Below, one piece after another: positions 22,905 to 33,738 of a stretch of DNA of 64,000 nucleotides. The translations under genes and the position numbers were made by a program. Every line of letters starts with the position of its first letter. Within the stretch, counting starts at the first letter, position 1. Under the pieces are notes generated by a model. The model was not told where the DNA came from. It saw nothing but the letters and a program-made list of their open reading frames with translations, and ran no database searches. Origin of the DNA: Dichetophora obliterata (taxonomy: Eukaryota; Arthropoda; Insecta; Diptera; Sciomyzidae); the NCBI GenBank assembly GCA_963920525.1, contig OY986435.1:222185899-222249898 (forward strand), read 5' to 3'.

Positions 22905-25886
22905 TTAAGTGAATAAATCATTTTTCGTTGGCAAAAGAGTTAGCTTAACAACAGGACGTAAAAGTTCTCCCTCATGAGTTTTCACTCTTACAACTCGGAC
23001 CTTTCCATCTAGCCCAGGGTGACAATGAATTACGCGTCCAAGCTTCCATTTTGTCGGTGGCACGCGCTCGTCATGTATTACTACAATATCGTCAGCTTGG
23101 AGATTATTAGATGGGCGAAACCATTTCGTTCGCTGTTGAAGACTGACTAAATACTCGCTTCGCCAACGCTTCCAAAAGTGTTGCCTCATAGCGACGATCA
23201 TATTCCAACGCTGACCTAGCGTGCCATGAAAGTCTCGAATATCAGCTTCTGGCAGCGACTTCAGAGGCTCTCCTGTGATGAAGTGCCCAGGTGTTAGAGT
23301 TTCAGAATCAAAAGCGCTTGTTATATTTGAGCAAATAGGCCGAGAGTTAACGCAGGCTTCAACTTCGGTGAGCAGAGTATTGAACTCCTCATATGTTAAC
23401 AATGTATCAGCAAGTACACGCTTTAAATGGTACTTAACTCTTTTGATACCAGTTTCCCAATATCCGCCCATGTGGGGCGCACTCGGCGGGTTGAAATGCC
23501 ATGTTATCTGCGAGTCCTCGAAATAGCGACGAATATTTTGATCGGCCATGCATTGGTCAAATGTATTACGGAGCTCCCTTTCGGCACCCACAAAATTAGT
23601 GCCGTTGTCGGAGTAAACATGTTGGCAGTATCCCCTACGGTTTATAAAACGTTTAAAGGCGTTTAAGAAGGCAGCTGTCGACAAATCTCCAACCAGCTTC
23701 AAGTGCATAGCGCCTGTGCTCATGCACGTAAAGGAGCAAGCATAACCCTTTGTTGATTTGGCTCCTCTCCCAGCTGAAAACTTAAGTAGAAATGGACCTG
23801 CGAAATCGACAGCGCTGCGCAGGAAGCAACGTGAACTCGTAACGCGGCTTAGAGGAAGATCCGCCAGCACCTGCTGCAAGGGTTGGCGATTTATTCGTTT
23901 GCATTTAACACAGTTGCGATAGAATTTGCGAACAATATTACGGGACCCTGGGACCCAGAAGCGACGTTGCAATACAGCTTGCATTATATGCGGTCCAGCG
24001 TGTAGCGTGAATGCATGGATTTCAGCTAATACGAGCTTTACGAGCGGGGAATCTTTAGGCAGGATTATGGGATGCTTTGCTGCGACGGCAATATCAGCAT
24101 TTCGAATACGGCCAGCAACACGAAGGGTCCCATTAGCGTCTAGAAACGGCTGTAGTCGCAGTAAACTGCTTCGTAATGGTATAGGTTTACTTAATCTGCA
24201 AAGAGAAATTTCATTCGAAAATGCGGTGCTTTGAACATACTTTACCAGAGCCATATCGGCTTCGCAAATTTCAGAGATTGTGAGCGGCCCTGTTTTTCGT
24301 TCTTGAGAAGCAGATCTTAAATTGTGGCTGAATCGTCGAAGGTAGGCAGTTATTCTCTTAAGCTTAGAATAAGACGAATACATGGTAAGCAATTCCCAGC
24401 ATTTCTCAGTGCTTGCGGTGTGCGCTGTCAGGACCTTCTTTTTTAGCTCCAAGTCAGTTGTATGCTTCGATGAAGTTCTGTTCTGCCAATCGCTTGTACC
24501 AGACAGCAACCATCTTGGACCATGCCACCATAACTGATGGTCAAGAAGTTGGGAGGGTGAAACGCCTCTAGACGCACAATCGGCAGGATTGTGCTCTGAG
24601 CGGACATGTCTCCAACATGCAGGCGGCAAAACTTCTTGTACCTCAGCGACGCGGTTTGCAACGTAAGTAGACCAACGGCTTGGATGGCCTTGCAACCAAG
24701 ATAATGTGACTGTAGAGTCCGTCCATGCGTACAACATGCTTGGATTGAATTCGAAGCTATCAACGATTTGTCTTACAATTTTGGCACCTAGGTGAGCGGC
24801 ACATAGCTCTAAGCGGGGTAACGTAGTAGATTTAAGCGGTGCGACCTTTCCGCGTGCGGCAACTAAAACAACATCAATATGCCCATCTTCGTGAATAGAT
24901 CGCGAGTATACGGCAGCAGCATAGGCGCGCTCGGACGCGTCAGTGAAGACATGAAATTCTGTGTTGGCGGCAGTTTGATTGGTCCCAATCCAACGATGTA
25001 GTTTGAGCGATGAGAGCTTTGGTAGCTCCAAGCGGTGCGCAGACCAATCCCTAAGTATACTCGCGGGTACTGGCTCATCCCAGTCTATGCCGGCTTGCCA
25101 AATTTGTTGCAGCCAGATTTTCGAGCGGATGGTGCATGGAGCAATCAGGCCTAGCGGGTCAAATAACATGCTAGCATCAGAAAGGAAAATCCTTTTAGTT
25201 ATCAAAACAGGTATTTCTTTCAGGCGAACGGCAATCGTTAAAAAATCTCCATCAGTATTCCACAGAATACCCAAAGTTCGTACCTCAAAATCATCAGCTA
25301 AAAGATGCGATGTCTTTTTGAAGTCGTGTGGTATGTTGCTTACGAGCTCCTTACAGTTCGTAGCCCATTTACGGAGCGGAAAGCAACCTTGTGATAAAAT
25401 ATGTGAAATATCCTTTTGAAGAATCTTTAGGTTTTCGATTGACCAGGAACCGGTTAGCAAGTCATCCATATAAAAATCGCGGATGATGACTTCTGCTGAT
25501 TCCTTCTGATTAGCTGTTGCATCATTAGCGGTTTGTTGAAGCGATTTAACTGCCAGATGAGAGGCGGCGGCTACACCGTAGGTTACGCGCAGCATTCTAT
25601 AATCTTGCATAGGCTCAAACGGCGTCTTTCGCCAAATAATGCGTTGATAATCGACATCATTTTCATCAACAAGTACCTGGCGATACATTTTTTCTATATC
25701 GGCAGTCATTGCGTAGCGGTGGGTTCTGAAACGTACCAGTATGCTGAAAAGATCTGGCTGTAGCTGAGGGCCTACCATTAAGGCATCGTTCAGCGAATGA
25801 CCTGATGACGTTTTCATCGATGCGTTGAATACTACCCTTAATTTGGTGGTAGTACTTGTGTCCTTTAAGACTGCGTGATGCGGCAT
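22905..25886 (-). CDS. BEL/Pao Pol: reverse transcriptase, RNase H, integrase
   Basis: 993 residues from the first Met; the frame is open about 20 codons further upstream, overlapping the Gag frame. Reverse transcriptase: RVVFNAS near residue 17, TADIEKMYRQ with first catalytic Asp 63, FYMDDLL with YMDD at 139-142. RNase H region: FHVFTDASERAYAA, LPRLELCAA, YAWTDSTVTLSWLQG, then HNPADCASRG. Integrase: an H-H-C-C zinc segment ending NCVKCKRIN, then AVDFAGP, YSDNGTNFVG and GGYWETGIKR, the D, D and E of the catalytic triad. The C-terminus is the DUF5641-type domain (WKLGRV). It makes and inserts the DNA copy. It lacks its own start and needs the Gag frame, from which it is separated by one frame change at about 25890. 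Confidence 0.9.
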   Translation of the reverse strand: MPHHAVLKDTSTTTKLRVVFNASMKTSSGHSLNDALMVGPQLQPDLFSILVRFRTHRYAMTADIEKMYRQVLVDENDVDYQRIIWRKTPFEPMQDYRMLRVTYGVAAASHLAVKSLQQTANDATANQKESAEVIIRDFYMDDLLTGSWSIENLKILQKDISHILSQGCFPLRKWATNCKELVSNIPHDFKKTSHLLADDFEVRTLGILWNTDGDFLTIAVRLKEIPVLITKRIFLSDASMLFDPLGLIAPCTIRSKIWLQQIWQAGIDWDEPVPASILRDWSAHRLELPKLSSLKLHRWIGTNQTAANTEFHVFTDASERAYAAAVYSRSIHEDGHIDVVLVAARGKVAPLKSTTLPRLELCAAHLGAKIVRQIVDSFEFNPSMLYAWTDSTVTLSWLQGHPSRWSTYVANRVAEVQEVLPPACWRHVRSEHNPADCASRGVSPSQLLDHQLWWHGPRWLLSGTSDWQNRTSSKHTTDLELKKKVLTAHTASTEKCWELLTMYSSYSKLKRITAYLRRFSHNLRSASQERKTGPLTISEICEADMALVKYVQSTAFSNEISLCRLSKPIPLRSSLLRLQPFLDANGTLRVAGRIRNADIAVAAKHPIILPKDSPLVKLVLAEIHAFTLHAGPHIMQAVLQRRFWVPGSRNIVRKFYRNCVKCKRINRQPLQQVLADLPLSRVTSSRCFLRSAVDFAGPFLLKFSAGRGAKSTKGYACSFTCMSTGAMHLKLVGDLSTAAFLNAFKRFINRRGYCQHVYSDNGTNFVGAERELRNTFDQCMADQNIRRYFEDSQITWHFNPPSAPHMGGYWETGIKRVKYHLKRVLADTLLTYEEFNTLLTEVEACVNSRPICSNITSAFDSETLTPGHFITGEPLKSLPEADIRDFHGTLGQRWNMIVAMRQHFWKRWRSEYLVSLQQRTKWFRPSNNLQADDIVVIHDERVPPTKWKLGRVIHCHPGLDGKVRVVRVKTHEGELLRPVVKLTLLPTKNDLFT

Positions 25887-28270
25887 ATAGTAGCATTCTC
25901 GTGGAACACATGGGTCGGCTCCATATGACCCATGCTTAGAAGCTCTTGCATGAACTCAGAGTAGCGTATGCGCAAATTTTCATCAGCGGCGAATTTCCTT
26001 TCTAAACGAAATAGACTACGAACAGCATTATTTTTTGACTCACCAATTGGTACGAAGCCTCTGAGTGGAAGTCGAACAATAAAGCGACCATCGACGGATC
26101 TGGAATGCGTCTCGTTGAAATGTTGTTCACAAAATGTCTCCTCAGTTGTGAGATGCTTTCTTTTTGGTAGCTCCTCTTGTTCCCAAAATTTGCTTACGGC
26201 ACGCATCAGTTGAACATCACAATGCATTGTTGAAACAGTAGTGGAAATACTTTCCATCGAGGGGGCATTACCAAAAAGTACCCAGCCAAAAACGGTTTGT
26301 TGCGCCATTGGCGTACCTGGCGGACCCTTGTGCAAGCCTGGCTGAAGAAATTTATCCATTTCGTCCATTCCAATTAGCAAATCAATCGGTGCAGGTTTTG
26401 CATAACATGGATCTGCTAGTGAGAGTGCTTGCAGGTGTGGCCATGCCATATCACGTACGTTAACGGTTGGTAAATTGTTTGTAATTTTTGGTAATATTAA
26501 AGCCTTAATTTCAAAGTTGGAATTTGATGCTCGTGACGTCAAACACAGCGAAACTTGGCCTTTGACGACACCTCCTTGTGACGATGCAATTCCTGTCACG
26601 CGTACTAGTGATGGTTTTCGTTTTAAGCGAAGGCGTTGCATGCAAGATTCTGTAATAAACGAAGCATGTGAGCCGTTGTCGAACAACACTCGAGCGGGTT
26701 GCCACCGTCCGGCATTATCTCGAATGTAAATGGCAGCGGTTGCCAGCAGAATGGCCTTTTCAGTTTCTGCATGATGCGAAGTAGTTTCAGCGGCTGTAAC
26801 TGCAGTGTTTATTGAATTCTTATGTGCGGGTGAGCTTAAACAGGTATCAGAAGTGGTTGGTGATCTAGCGGTAGCGGTATAAGCAGTTGACGAAGATGAG
26901 GTTTTATAAAAAGCAGCAGAACATGCGGGTGTGTCCCTCCGTGGGGCGTCGGTGGAGTCAGCATTGAAAGTGCGGTCGAAAGCAGCGGAGTGATCATTAA
27001 AAGCGGCGGCATGATGAACATGAGGCTGTGCGACTCTTAAATCTGCGCAGGAATTCGTTACTTCAGCAGGTGCGGTAGAAAAACGGTGAAGAAGAGTGTG
27101 GTGTCGTAAATGACAAATGTGACAATTTGATAGGCTACGACACTTTGCGGCGAGATGACCAGTACTAAGACAATTCCAGCACGCATTTTTATCTTTAATT
27201 AAGTGTGCCCTAGCACTGGAGTCCAAACTAAGAAAGACTGTGCAGACATATATTCTGTGCCCTTGGTTGCAGCACAGGCAGTTGCTTGATTCAGTAGTGT
27301 TACTTGCAGTTTTAGGCACGACAGCTGGTCGATGACCTTCAACTGTGTGAAAAACGTTTGTTGATTTTCTCTGTGCAGTTTTGTTGACATTTGAAGCTGC
27401 GACGCCAGCGCCCGAAAGCATTTCAAGTGAACGGCAACGAGTTTGCAAAAATGCTAGAAGCTCCTCAAATGTGGGCAACTGATCATTGGGCAGCGATAAC
27501 TCCCAATGCTTTCTTGTATCATAAGCTAGTTTTGACACTACGACGTGCACCAGCCAGTCATCCCAAAACTCGACTGGACGACGCAGAGCCTTTAGAGCGC
27601 GCGTGTGCTGTAAAACGGGATCCACAACTTGTTTTATGTCGTGCGCAGAATCGCTGATTGCCTTTTTTACTGAAAATATTGCCATGAGATGATGGTCAAC
27701 AATAACTCTCATTACCTGGAAGCGTGAATTCAGCATTTCCCATGCCTCTATGTAGTTTGCATCACTTAGTTGAAAATTTTTGATGACCTGCAAGGCTTCT
27801 CCCTTTAAGCAGCTGCGAAGGTAGTGCAGCTTTTGACTCTGAGACAAAGTATCATTTGAGTGTACAAGCGTCTTGAACATGTCATGAAACGCTAACCACT
27901 CTGTGGGATCGCCAGAAAACCTTGGAAGCTCAATTTGTGGTAAACGGATTCTATCTCTGCTTGGCGTGCGGGTTGGTGAAACGTCTGGTTGCTCCATAGC
28001 ATTCAAAAGGCGATTGAAATTAGCCAAGGCTAGCAAATACCATGACTCTGCTTGATGCCGTGCTTCTTCTTCAACGGTGATTGTATCCGCACCACAAGAA
28101 ATCTCAACAGATTCCTGGGCCTGACCAAAACGTTTCCATTGCTCGTTGAGCAGCAACAAGTGGCTTTGAATAATTTCACGATCTAATGACTCTTTATCGT
28201 TCTGGCTTGCTTGCAAATATCTTTTTATTGCATTACAAGCAGAATCGCGAACTTTTACAAAATTTGCCAT
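25865..28270 (-). CDS. BEL/Pao Gag and protease
   Basis: About 800 residues from Met at 28270 (MANFVKVRDSACN). An upstream TTG in the same frame is not needed. DUF1759-type Gag follows (LPQIELPRFSGDPTEWLAFH, then LKGEALQVI). Two Cys/His clusters come next: CLCCNQGHRIYVC and the zinc knuckle CWNCLSTGHLAAKC. A Ser/Thr/Ala-rich linker precedes the aspartic protease (VLFDNGSHASFI; the catalytic D is followed by N-G instead of the more common T/S-G). A DLLIGMDEMDKF motif then leads into the start of the polymerase. The frame ends at 25865 just after SMGHMEPTH, where family members continue straight into VPRECYY; here that sequence is in the -1 frame. No slippery heptamer is visible in the overlap. 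Confidence 0.9.
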   Translation of the reverse strand: MANFVKVRDSACNAIKRYLQASQNDKESLDREIIQSHLLLLNEQWKRFGQAQESVEISCGADTITVEEEARHQAESWYLLALANFNRLLNAMEQPDVSPTRTPSRDRIRLPQIELPRFSGDPTEWLAFHDMFKTLVHSNDTLSQSQKLHYLRSCLKGEALQVIKNFQLSDANYIEAWEMLNSRFQVMRVIVDHHLMAIFSVKKAISDSAHDIKQVVDPVLQHTRALKALRRPVEFWDDWLVHVVVSKLAYDTRKHWELSLPNDQLPTFEELLAFLQTRCRSLEMLSGAGVAASNVNKTAQRKSTNVFHTVEGHRPAVVPKTASNTTESSNCLCCNQGHRIYVCTVFLSLDSSARAHLIKDKNACWNCLSTGHLAAKCRSLSNCHICHLRHHTLLHRFSTAPAEVTNSCADLRVAQPHVHHAAAFNDHSAAFDRTFNADSTDAPRRDTPACSAAFYKTSSSSTAYTATARSPTTSDTCLSSPAHKNSINTAVTAAETTSHHAETEKAILLATAAIYIRDNAGRWQPARVLFDNGSHASFITESCMQRLRLKRKPSLVRVTGIASSQGGVVKGQVSLCLTSRASNSNFEIKALILPKITNNLPTVNVRDMAWPHLQALSLADPCYAKPAPIDLLIGMDEMDKFLQPGLHKGPPGTPMAQQTVFGWVLFGNAPSMESISTTVSTMHCDVQLMRAVSKFWEQEELPKRKHLTTEETFCEQHFNETHSRSVDGRFIVRLPLRGFVPIGESKNNAVRSLFRLERKFAADENLRIRYSEFMQELLSMGHMEPTHVFHENATICRITQS

Positions 28271-28743
28271 TTTAGCAAACGAAACCAATTAAAACAAAGT
28301 AAACAATAGAACTGTCAGTATTAATGTTTTAGTATGCGTAAGTTTCAAAGAGCGAGCAAAACAGAATTACATAAAGTTATCAATTGAGCTGTCAAATAAG
28401 CGCGGACAAGGTACAGTGGTTATTCTCAATTACGTTACAGCGGTTGCTCAATCTATGTAGCGGCGATTATGAAATATATAAGAGAACACGCACGACTATG
28501 TACCAGCACTTCGCACTTTGTTCGCGGGAGTCTCAAGGTTGGGTTGAGGTTACGTGGTTGACTGCGGGAACTTTGCGGGTATACAAATAAATTATGAAGA
28601 TCTCGAGCTATGCGATTATGCTCGAACACTTGCACTTTCTCCACGGGACTTGCTTTACTTTTAATATTTATTTGCACAGATAGTGAATAGAGGGGACTTT
28701 GCGATTGTTCAAATTTAATTAACAAACTACGGAACCGATTATC

Positions 28744-28761
28744 CGGTGACTCGAAGGACCA
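28744..28761 (-). other. Primer-binding site of the BEL/Pao element
   Basis: Four bases after the 5' LTR the minus strand reads TGGTCCTTCGAGTCACCG, starting with the TGG that pairs with a tRNA CCA end. I do not assign the tRNA. Confidence 0.7.
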
Positions 28762-28765
28762 AAAA

Positions 28766-28935
28766 TGTTAGCGAATTTTACGTAATAGCGGATTTGAACT
28801 TACTTTCGATTTTGCGGGCGAATTGTCTAATAATTTGCGAGATAAGAAAAACACGTGCGGTTAAAACGACAGACCTTTATTCAACTAATATAAAAGTATA
28901 CTATAAAAAAGAGTGTTGCCAGATTGGCGCGAACA
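28766..28935 (-). repeat. 5' LTR of the BEL/Pao element (170 bases)
   Basis: Base-for-base identical to the copy at 22591-22760. Transcription would start here and run toward lower coordinates; about 480 bases of leader lie between it and the Gag start. Confidence 0.95.
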
Positions 28936-28940
28936 CTGAC

Positions 28941-29945
28941 AGTAACTGTACGAAAAATTGGTTTCCACGCCCCCTTTTTGCGCCGAAAAATCAGTGGAAA
29001 TGCCATATTTTAAGCAGTTTTGGCCGTATGAGACTAACATGTGATACCTAATTTTGTATGGTTTCTTTCGGCAACTGTACTAAAAAAGGCGTCATCGCTA
29101 TATAGCCACACCCACTTTTTGAGAAATCATTAAAATTGACTACTGGCTCGATTGAGCTTAAATGTTAACTCAGTTTGTACGGTTACTGTCAGCAACTGTA
29201 CTAAAAATTTGTATCTACGCCCTCCTTTTACTGCCCACAAACCACTGAAAAAGTTTTATTTTAACGGTTTGGGTCGTATTAGACAAAAATTTTGTAATTC
29301 AGTTCATATGGTTACTCTCGGCAAGTGCACTCAAATTAGGCCAGTCCCACTTTAGTTAAACTCACTTTTCGTGGAATTAGCGTCGAGTGAAGTAAAGTGT
29401 GTCAGGCTTAACCCAAATTGAGCTGAAATTTGGGCAGTCCATTTGTTTCGATTACGAGATGGCTCAAGGGAAATATTTTGCCGCATCCCTTTTTACCGCT
29501 TCCAAAACAACAAAAATGCTACATTTGGTTATTTTGTGCATATGACTACTTTCGGCAGCTATACTGAAAATATGAATATATTTGGCAGAACAACGTCTGC
29601 CGAGGAGATTGAGTGTTCCTGTGAGGTTTGGTAACATTTAGACGAGGGGGCGTGGTACCTCCCATACAAGCCAAATTTGCGCTATCGACCACAAACCAAA
29701 TAAAGGATATATTTCAAACGGTTTCAATCGTAAAAACTAAGATTTAGTAATTTTCTTCAGATGGTTACTGGCAGTAACTGTACAAAAAATGGGCGTGGTC
29801 GCAATATATATACGCCCACTTCGAAATCATGGCAATTCCGGAGTTCTACACATTTTTATTGTGAAACTTGCTGTGTAGGTGCTCCAAGAGACAGTCACGA
29901 TAAATAAATGTTTTCACGCCCACTTTTACCGCCCACAAATCAATA
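28941..29945. repeat. Helitron-derived phrases
   Basis: Four diverged copies of a unit of roughly 190-200 bases, with GGTTACTGTCAGCAACTGTA, CACGCCCCCTTTT and a phrase with CACAAATCAATAAAAATGC. A short hairpin phrase GGCAGAACAACGTCTGCCG at about 29583 resembles a Helitron 3' end. Confidence 0.5.
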
Positions 29946-30670
29946 TCTTCTGTATATATAAAAATGAATCGTGATTTGTTCGGATGCTTTAAACTTGAAA
30001 ACAACTGGACCAAATTGGATAGTTCCTTCTACGTGTTTGTTCGTAACTACACCCACAAATCAATAAAAATGCTATATTTTAGACGGTTTTGGTCGTATTA
30101 AGTTAAAATTTGGTAAATAAGTTCGTATGATAACCGTCATTAACTTCAATAAAAACGGGAGTGTTACACTTTATCTACGCCTACTTTTAAGAAAATATCA
30201 AAATACTTCGAAACTATTGGTCTATTCCCTTTAGGAAACAAAGCGCTTCGAAACCACTTTCAAAGCACTTTACAAAACCACAATAGCGCTTTGTTCTCGC
30301 TTAAAATAGAGCTTTATTTAACATGGTCATGTCATTGGAAAAAAGACCTTTGTTCTCGCTATGAAAAGTGATTCAAAAAAGCGCTTTACTCTCCCTTCGG
30401 AAAGAGCGCCTTCTTTGTTCGCACCTGTATTCACGACTTCATTTTCGATGGCGTATATTTTTGCCCGATGTAGTATTTTACATTTACGTTTTGAATATCC
30501 AAACCACTTGCCACTAATTTTATTACCTTTCTTTATGAAAACATTACAATTCAACACTTTATAAACGATTTAACCATATTTTTTCACTATTTGCTGTAAC
30601 ATTTTTTCACGAATTAAACTTTTTGCATGAGAAAATAGCAAGCGATGTTAGTGATGAGAGTACGATTAAA

Positions 30671-30930
30671 GCCCTATTCTGGCAAATTAACAAATTGTTA
30701 ACCAGTATTTTGAATATTTCTATGTGTTTGTTGTAATTTTTTTATTTCAAAACAAAACATGAAACTCAAAAATAAAAAATTTTATAAAAATTGTCAACTG
30801 CTTTTCAGTTATTGACAATTTCATTAAAAAAATTTTCTTTTTTGAGCTTTAAATATTGAATTGAAAACAACAAACACATAGAAATATTCAAAATACTGGT
30901 TAACAATTTGTTAATTTTCCAGAATAGGGC
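30671..30930. mobile_element. Foldback MITE with GCCCTATTCTGG ends
   Basis: The ends GCCCTATTCTGGCAAATTAA and, reversed, GCCCTATTCTGGAAAATTAA continue for over 60 mirrored bases, so nearly the whole unit folds on itself. The duplication is not clear (TTA lies near both ends). It sits inside an unassigned A+T-rich insertion within the Helitron block. Confidence 0.65.
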
Positions 30931-31227
30931 TGTTAGTCAGTAGAGTAGATAGCGAAAAAGAACGAAGAATCTCGAAAGCAAACAGTTTTCTTTAGCTGAA
31001 TTTGTAGCGGAAGCAAAAGAACTTTTCAAAAGCACTATTCGTAGGCAGAGTGAAGACCTTTTTAATTGCTTTTTTATAAAGCACTTTAAAATTTTCGATA
31101 GGGATTTTTAGAAGATATGCCACACCCCATTTTACCTCCCACAAATATATTAAAAATTTGTGTTATCGACTAGCTTTAAAGTTATAGGTCACACAGCTTA
31201 GAAATTCGGTATTCGACCACAATTTAG

Positions 31228-32560
31228 ACGTACCGTTTCAGTGATGAAATTTTATGGGAGTTGGACAAGGGGGAGAGGCACCTCTCATACAACCCAAATT
31301 TGCGATATCGAATAGCTTTGAAGTTATAGGCCGCACAAATTTTGGAATTCAGTTTTTGACCTCAATTTACACCTGCAGTTTCAATGATTTTATTTTATGG
31401 GCTTTGGACAGGGGGGCGTGACATCTCCCTTACAACCCAAATTTGCGATATCGTATTGCTTTGAAGTTATAGGTTGTCAGCGTAAGAATTCGGTATTCGA
31501 CCTAAATTTATACATGCACTTTCAATACTTACATTTTGTAGGCGTAGGGCAAAGGGGAGTGGCACTTCCCATACAACCCAATTTTATGATATCAAATGGT
31601 TTTGGAGTTATAGGTCGCACAACAATTCAGTATTCGACCTCAATGTACACATGCAGTTTCATTGATTTAATTTTATATTCATTGGTAAGAGGGGCGTGGC
31701 ACCGCCCATTTAACGTGCATTTGCGATATCGAATATCATTGAAGTTATAGGTCGCAAAGCGTCAGAATTCAGTACTCGGCCTCAATTTATACATGCAGTT
31801 TCATTAATTACATTTTATGGGCGTATGACAAGGGGACGTGAAACCTCCTATTTAACCCAAATTAGAGATATAAAATAGCTTTGGGGTTATAGGTCGCACA
31901 GTTTTTGAATTCAGTATTGGACCTCAATGTACACATGCAGTTTCATTGATTGCATTTTATGAGCGTTGATCAAGGGGGAGTGGCACCTCCCATACAACGA
32001 AAATTTGTGATGTCGAATAGCTTTGGAGTTCAAGGTCGCACAGCGTCGGAATTCAGTATTCGACCAAAATTTACGCATGCAGATTTACTGATAAAATTTT
32101 TTAGAGTTTGTCGGGGGGGCGTGACACCTCCAACTTAACCCAAATTTGCGATATCGAATAGCTTTTGAATTATAGGTAACTCAGCCTCGGAATTCAGTAT
32201 TCGACCTCAATTTACACATGCAGTTTCATTGGTAAAATTTTATGGGCGTAGGTAAAAGGGAAGTGGCACCTCCCATACAACCCTAATTTGTGCTATCGAA
32301 TAGTTTTGGAGTTATATGTCGCACAGTTTTGGATTTCGGTAATAGACCTACATGGACACATGCAGTTTAATTGATTACATTCTATGAGCGGTGATCAAGA
32401 GGGCATGGCACTTCCTATACAACCCAAATTTGTGGTATCGAATAGCTTTGTAGATATAGTTCGCAGTCTCGGAATTCAGTATTCGACCTCAATTTAGACA
32501 TGTTGTTTAAATGATAACATTTTATGGGCGTTTGACAAGGGAGAGTGGCAGCAACGTGCC
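31228..32560 (+). repeat. Tandem array, about nine to ten units of about 145 bases
   Basis: Each unit contains, with changes, CATGCAGTTTCATTGAT, TTTTATGGGCGTNGG, GGGCGTGGCACCTCCCATAC, CAACCCAAATTTGCGATATC, GAATAGCTTTGGAGTTATAG, GTCGCACAGC and GAATTCAGTATTCGACCTCA. Unit starts (the GCAGTTTCA word) fall near 31374, 31526, 31652, 31796, 31938, 32077, 32217, 32360 and 32502. The array ends at the Helitron 3' terminus. The open frames in it are by-products of the repeat. Confidence 0.85.
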
Positions 32561-32573
32561 GGGTTTCAGCTAG

Positions 32574-33738
32574 TTTTATATAATAGTATAGATAAGTACG
32601 CACCCTGAGTTGAAAATTTTTAAATATTTGGAAAAAAACTACGCCCTATAAAAGTTCAAAATAATACAACGCAGAACATTTCGAATACGTATACTAAAAT
32701 ATGGCTGTGGGGGTATTTTAACTTCGGTCCAGTCGAAGATAATATTCCTATCCGTAATTCCTATGGATATATAGTAGATAATGGATACGCGAGAAAACAT
32801 ATGATGAAAGTTATAAAAATTCAATTAAACATATATAACATGCTATAAAAATACACCATTTATAAAAGAAAACCTCTTTGTAGATGTTTGTTTTTGAAGC
32901 TTAGTTTAAGTTGTAAAAAAAAAGTTGTAATTAATAAAATGATTTTTTATTTCCTCGGCTTCTCAGATATATACTTCGGTGAAAAACCACAATACCTTAA
33001 GTACTTGTTTATTGCTAGTGACAGTGATGACGCATTTAAACTCGTTTGGCAATGGCAAGCTTTAAATCAGATCTTCATTGTTTATACTGTACATTTTATG
33101 TTTGAGTTTATTAAAACTCAGTGGCATAGCCACTTTTGTGGAATATAACAACAACATGCACAACCCTCTTAACAGTGCTGGTAAAATTCCTATTCAATGC
33201 AATTAATTATTTAAGAATTTTTTTTAATTCATTTGCATTTAAATCAAGCTGCATCCACTTATAAATATAAATAAATGTGTAGCATGGAATAATACGGTTA
33301 ATTTTCTGCATTATTAGTTAAGTTAATTGTGATTGCTATTTATTTAATAGTTTCAATATTATTGTTGTTTCGACAATATGCGGTTTTGAGATGATGAGCC
33401 ACTCAGAAAGTTCAGTCCTGTAATCAAGTGACACTTCAAAGATTGCATGTGGGCAATTCCTGATTTTTAAGGCCATCTGACCACTTATTATTCAAGCGGA
33501 TATTTATAAATTTTGTTTAACCTTCGCATTTGAAGACAGGTAGCGTTGTAATTACAAAAATAGACTTAAGTTTAAAGATTTATTTTACAAAAACTATGAT
33601 ATTTACGTATGTGTCAGCTTAAAATTGTTAACGTCGCACAGTGAATCGTGTAGAACATGCTAGCTGGACAAAATTGATTTTCTCACTTTGAGAAAATAAC
33701 TGTAAAAGCTGATGAGTAATGATCTAAAAGAGATGGTA
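32574..33738. other. No recognised gene
   Basis: A+T-rich DNA between the Helitron end and the piggyBac element. A 86-codon frame at 32888-33148 has no recognisable motif. Confidence 0.4.

Larger units (their letters stand above)
22591..28935 (-). mobile_element. BEL/Pao LTR retrotransposon, complete and young
   Basis: The element is 6345 bases, on the minus strand, with two identical 170-base LTRs and a 5-base duplication CTGAC (22586-22590 and 28936-28940). It has a primer-binding site and purine-rich tract at the expected places, and encodes about 1800 residues of Gag-Pol in two overlapping frames. The identical LTRs point to a recent insertion. The host DNA is a Helitron repeat phrase (GTTACTGAC before, AGTAACTGTAC after), which rejoins once the element is removed. 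Confidence 0.95.
22230..32573 (+). mobile_element. Helitron-derived repeat block
   Basis: A 5'-type end (A, then TCTTTATATATAAAAAGC) lies at 22230. A second (TCTTCTGTATATATAAAAA) lies at 29946, in the same flanking phrase TACCGCCCACAAATCAATA. The block ends with GCAACGTGCCGGG followed by CTAG at 32570-32573, a typical Helitron 3' end. Between are diverged copies of the phrases GGTTACTGTCGGCAACTGTA and CACGCCCCCTTTTACCGCC. It probably contains two or more joined copies rather than one element, and has no Rep/helicase coding. The BEL element at 22591-28935 is inserted in it. Confidence 0.55.

Noticed and set aside
24979..25419. Plus-strand frame of 146 codons and others opposite the BEL Pol gene
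   Set aside because: They are antisense shadows of the conserved minus-strand Pol reading.
25886..25950. Programmed -1 frameshift signal in the BEL element
   Set aside because: The overlap has no X-XXY-YYZ heptamer, so I report only the frame change and leave the cause open.
31397..32138. Open frames of 117 and 62 codons with similar sequences
   Set aside because: They are frames through the 145-base tandem array, and their similarity only reflects the DNA repeat.
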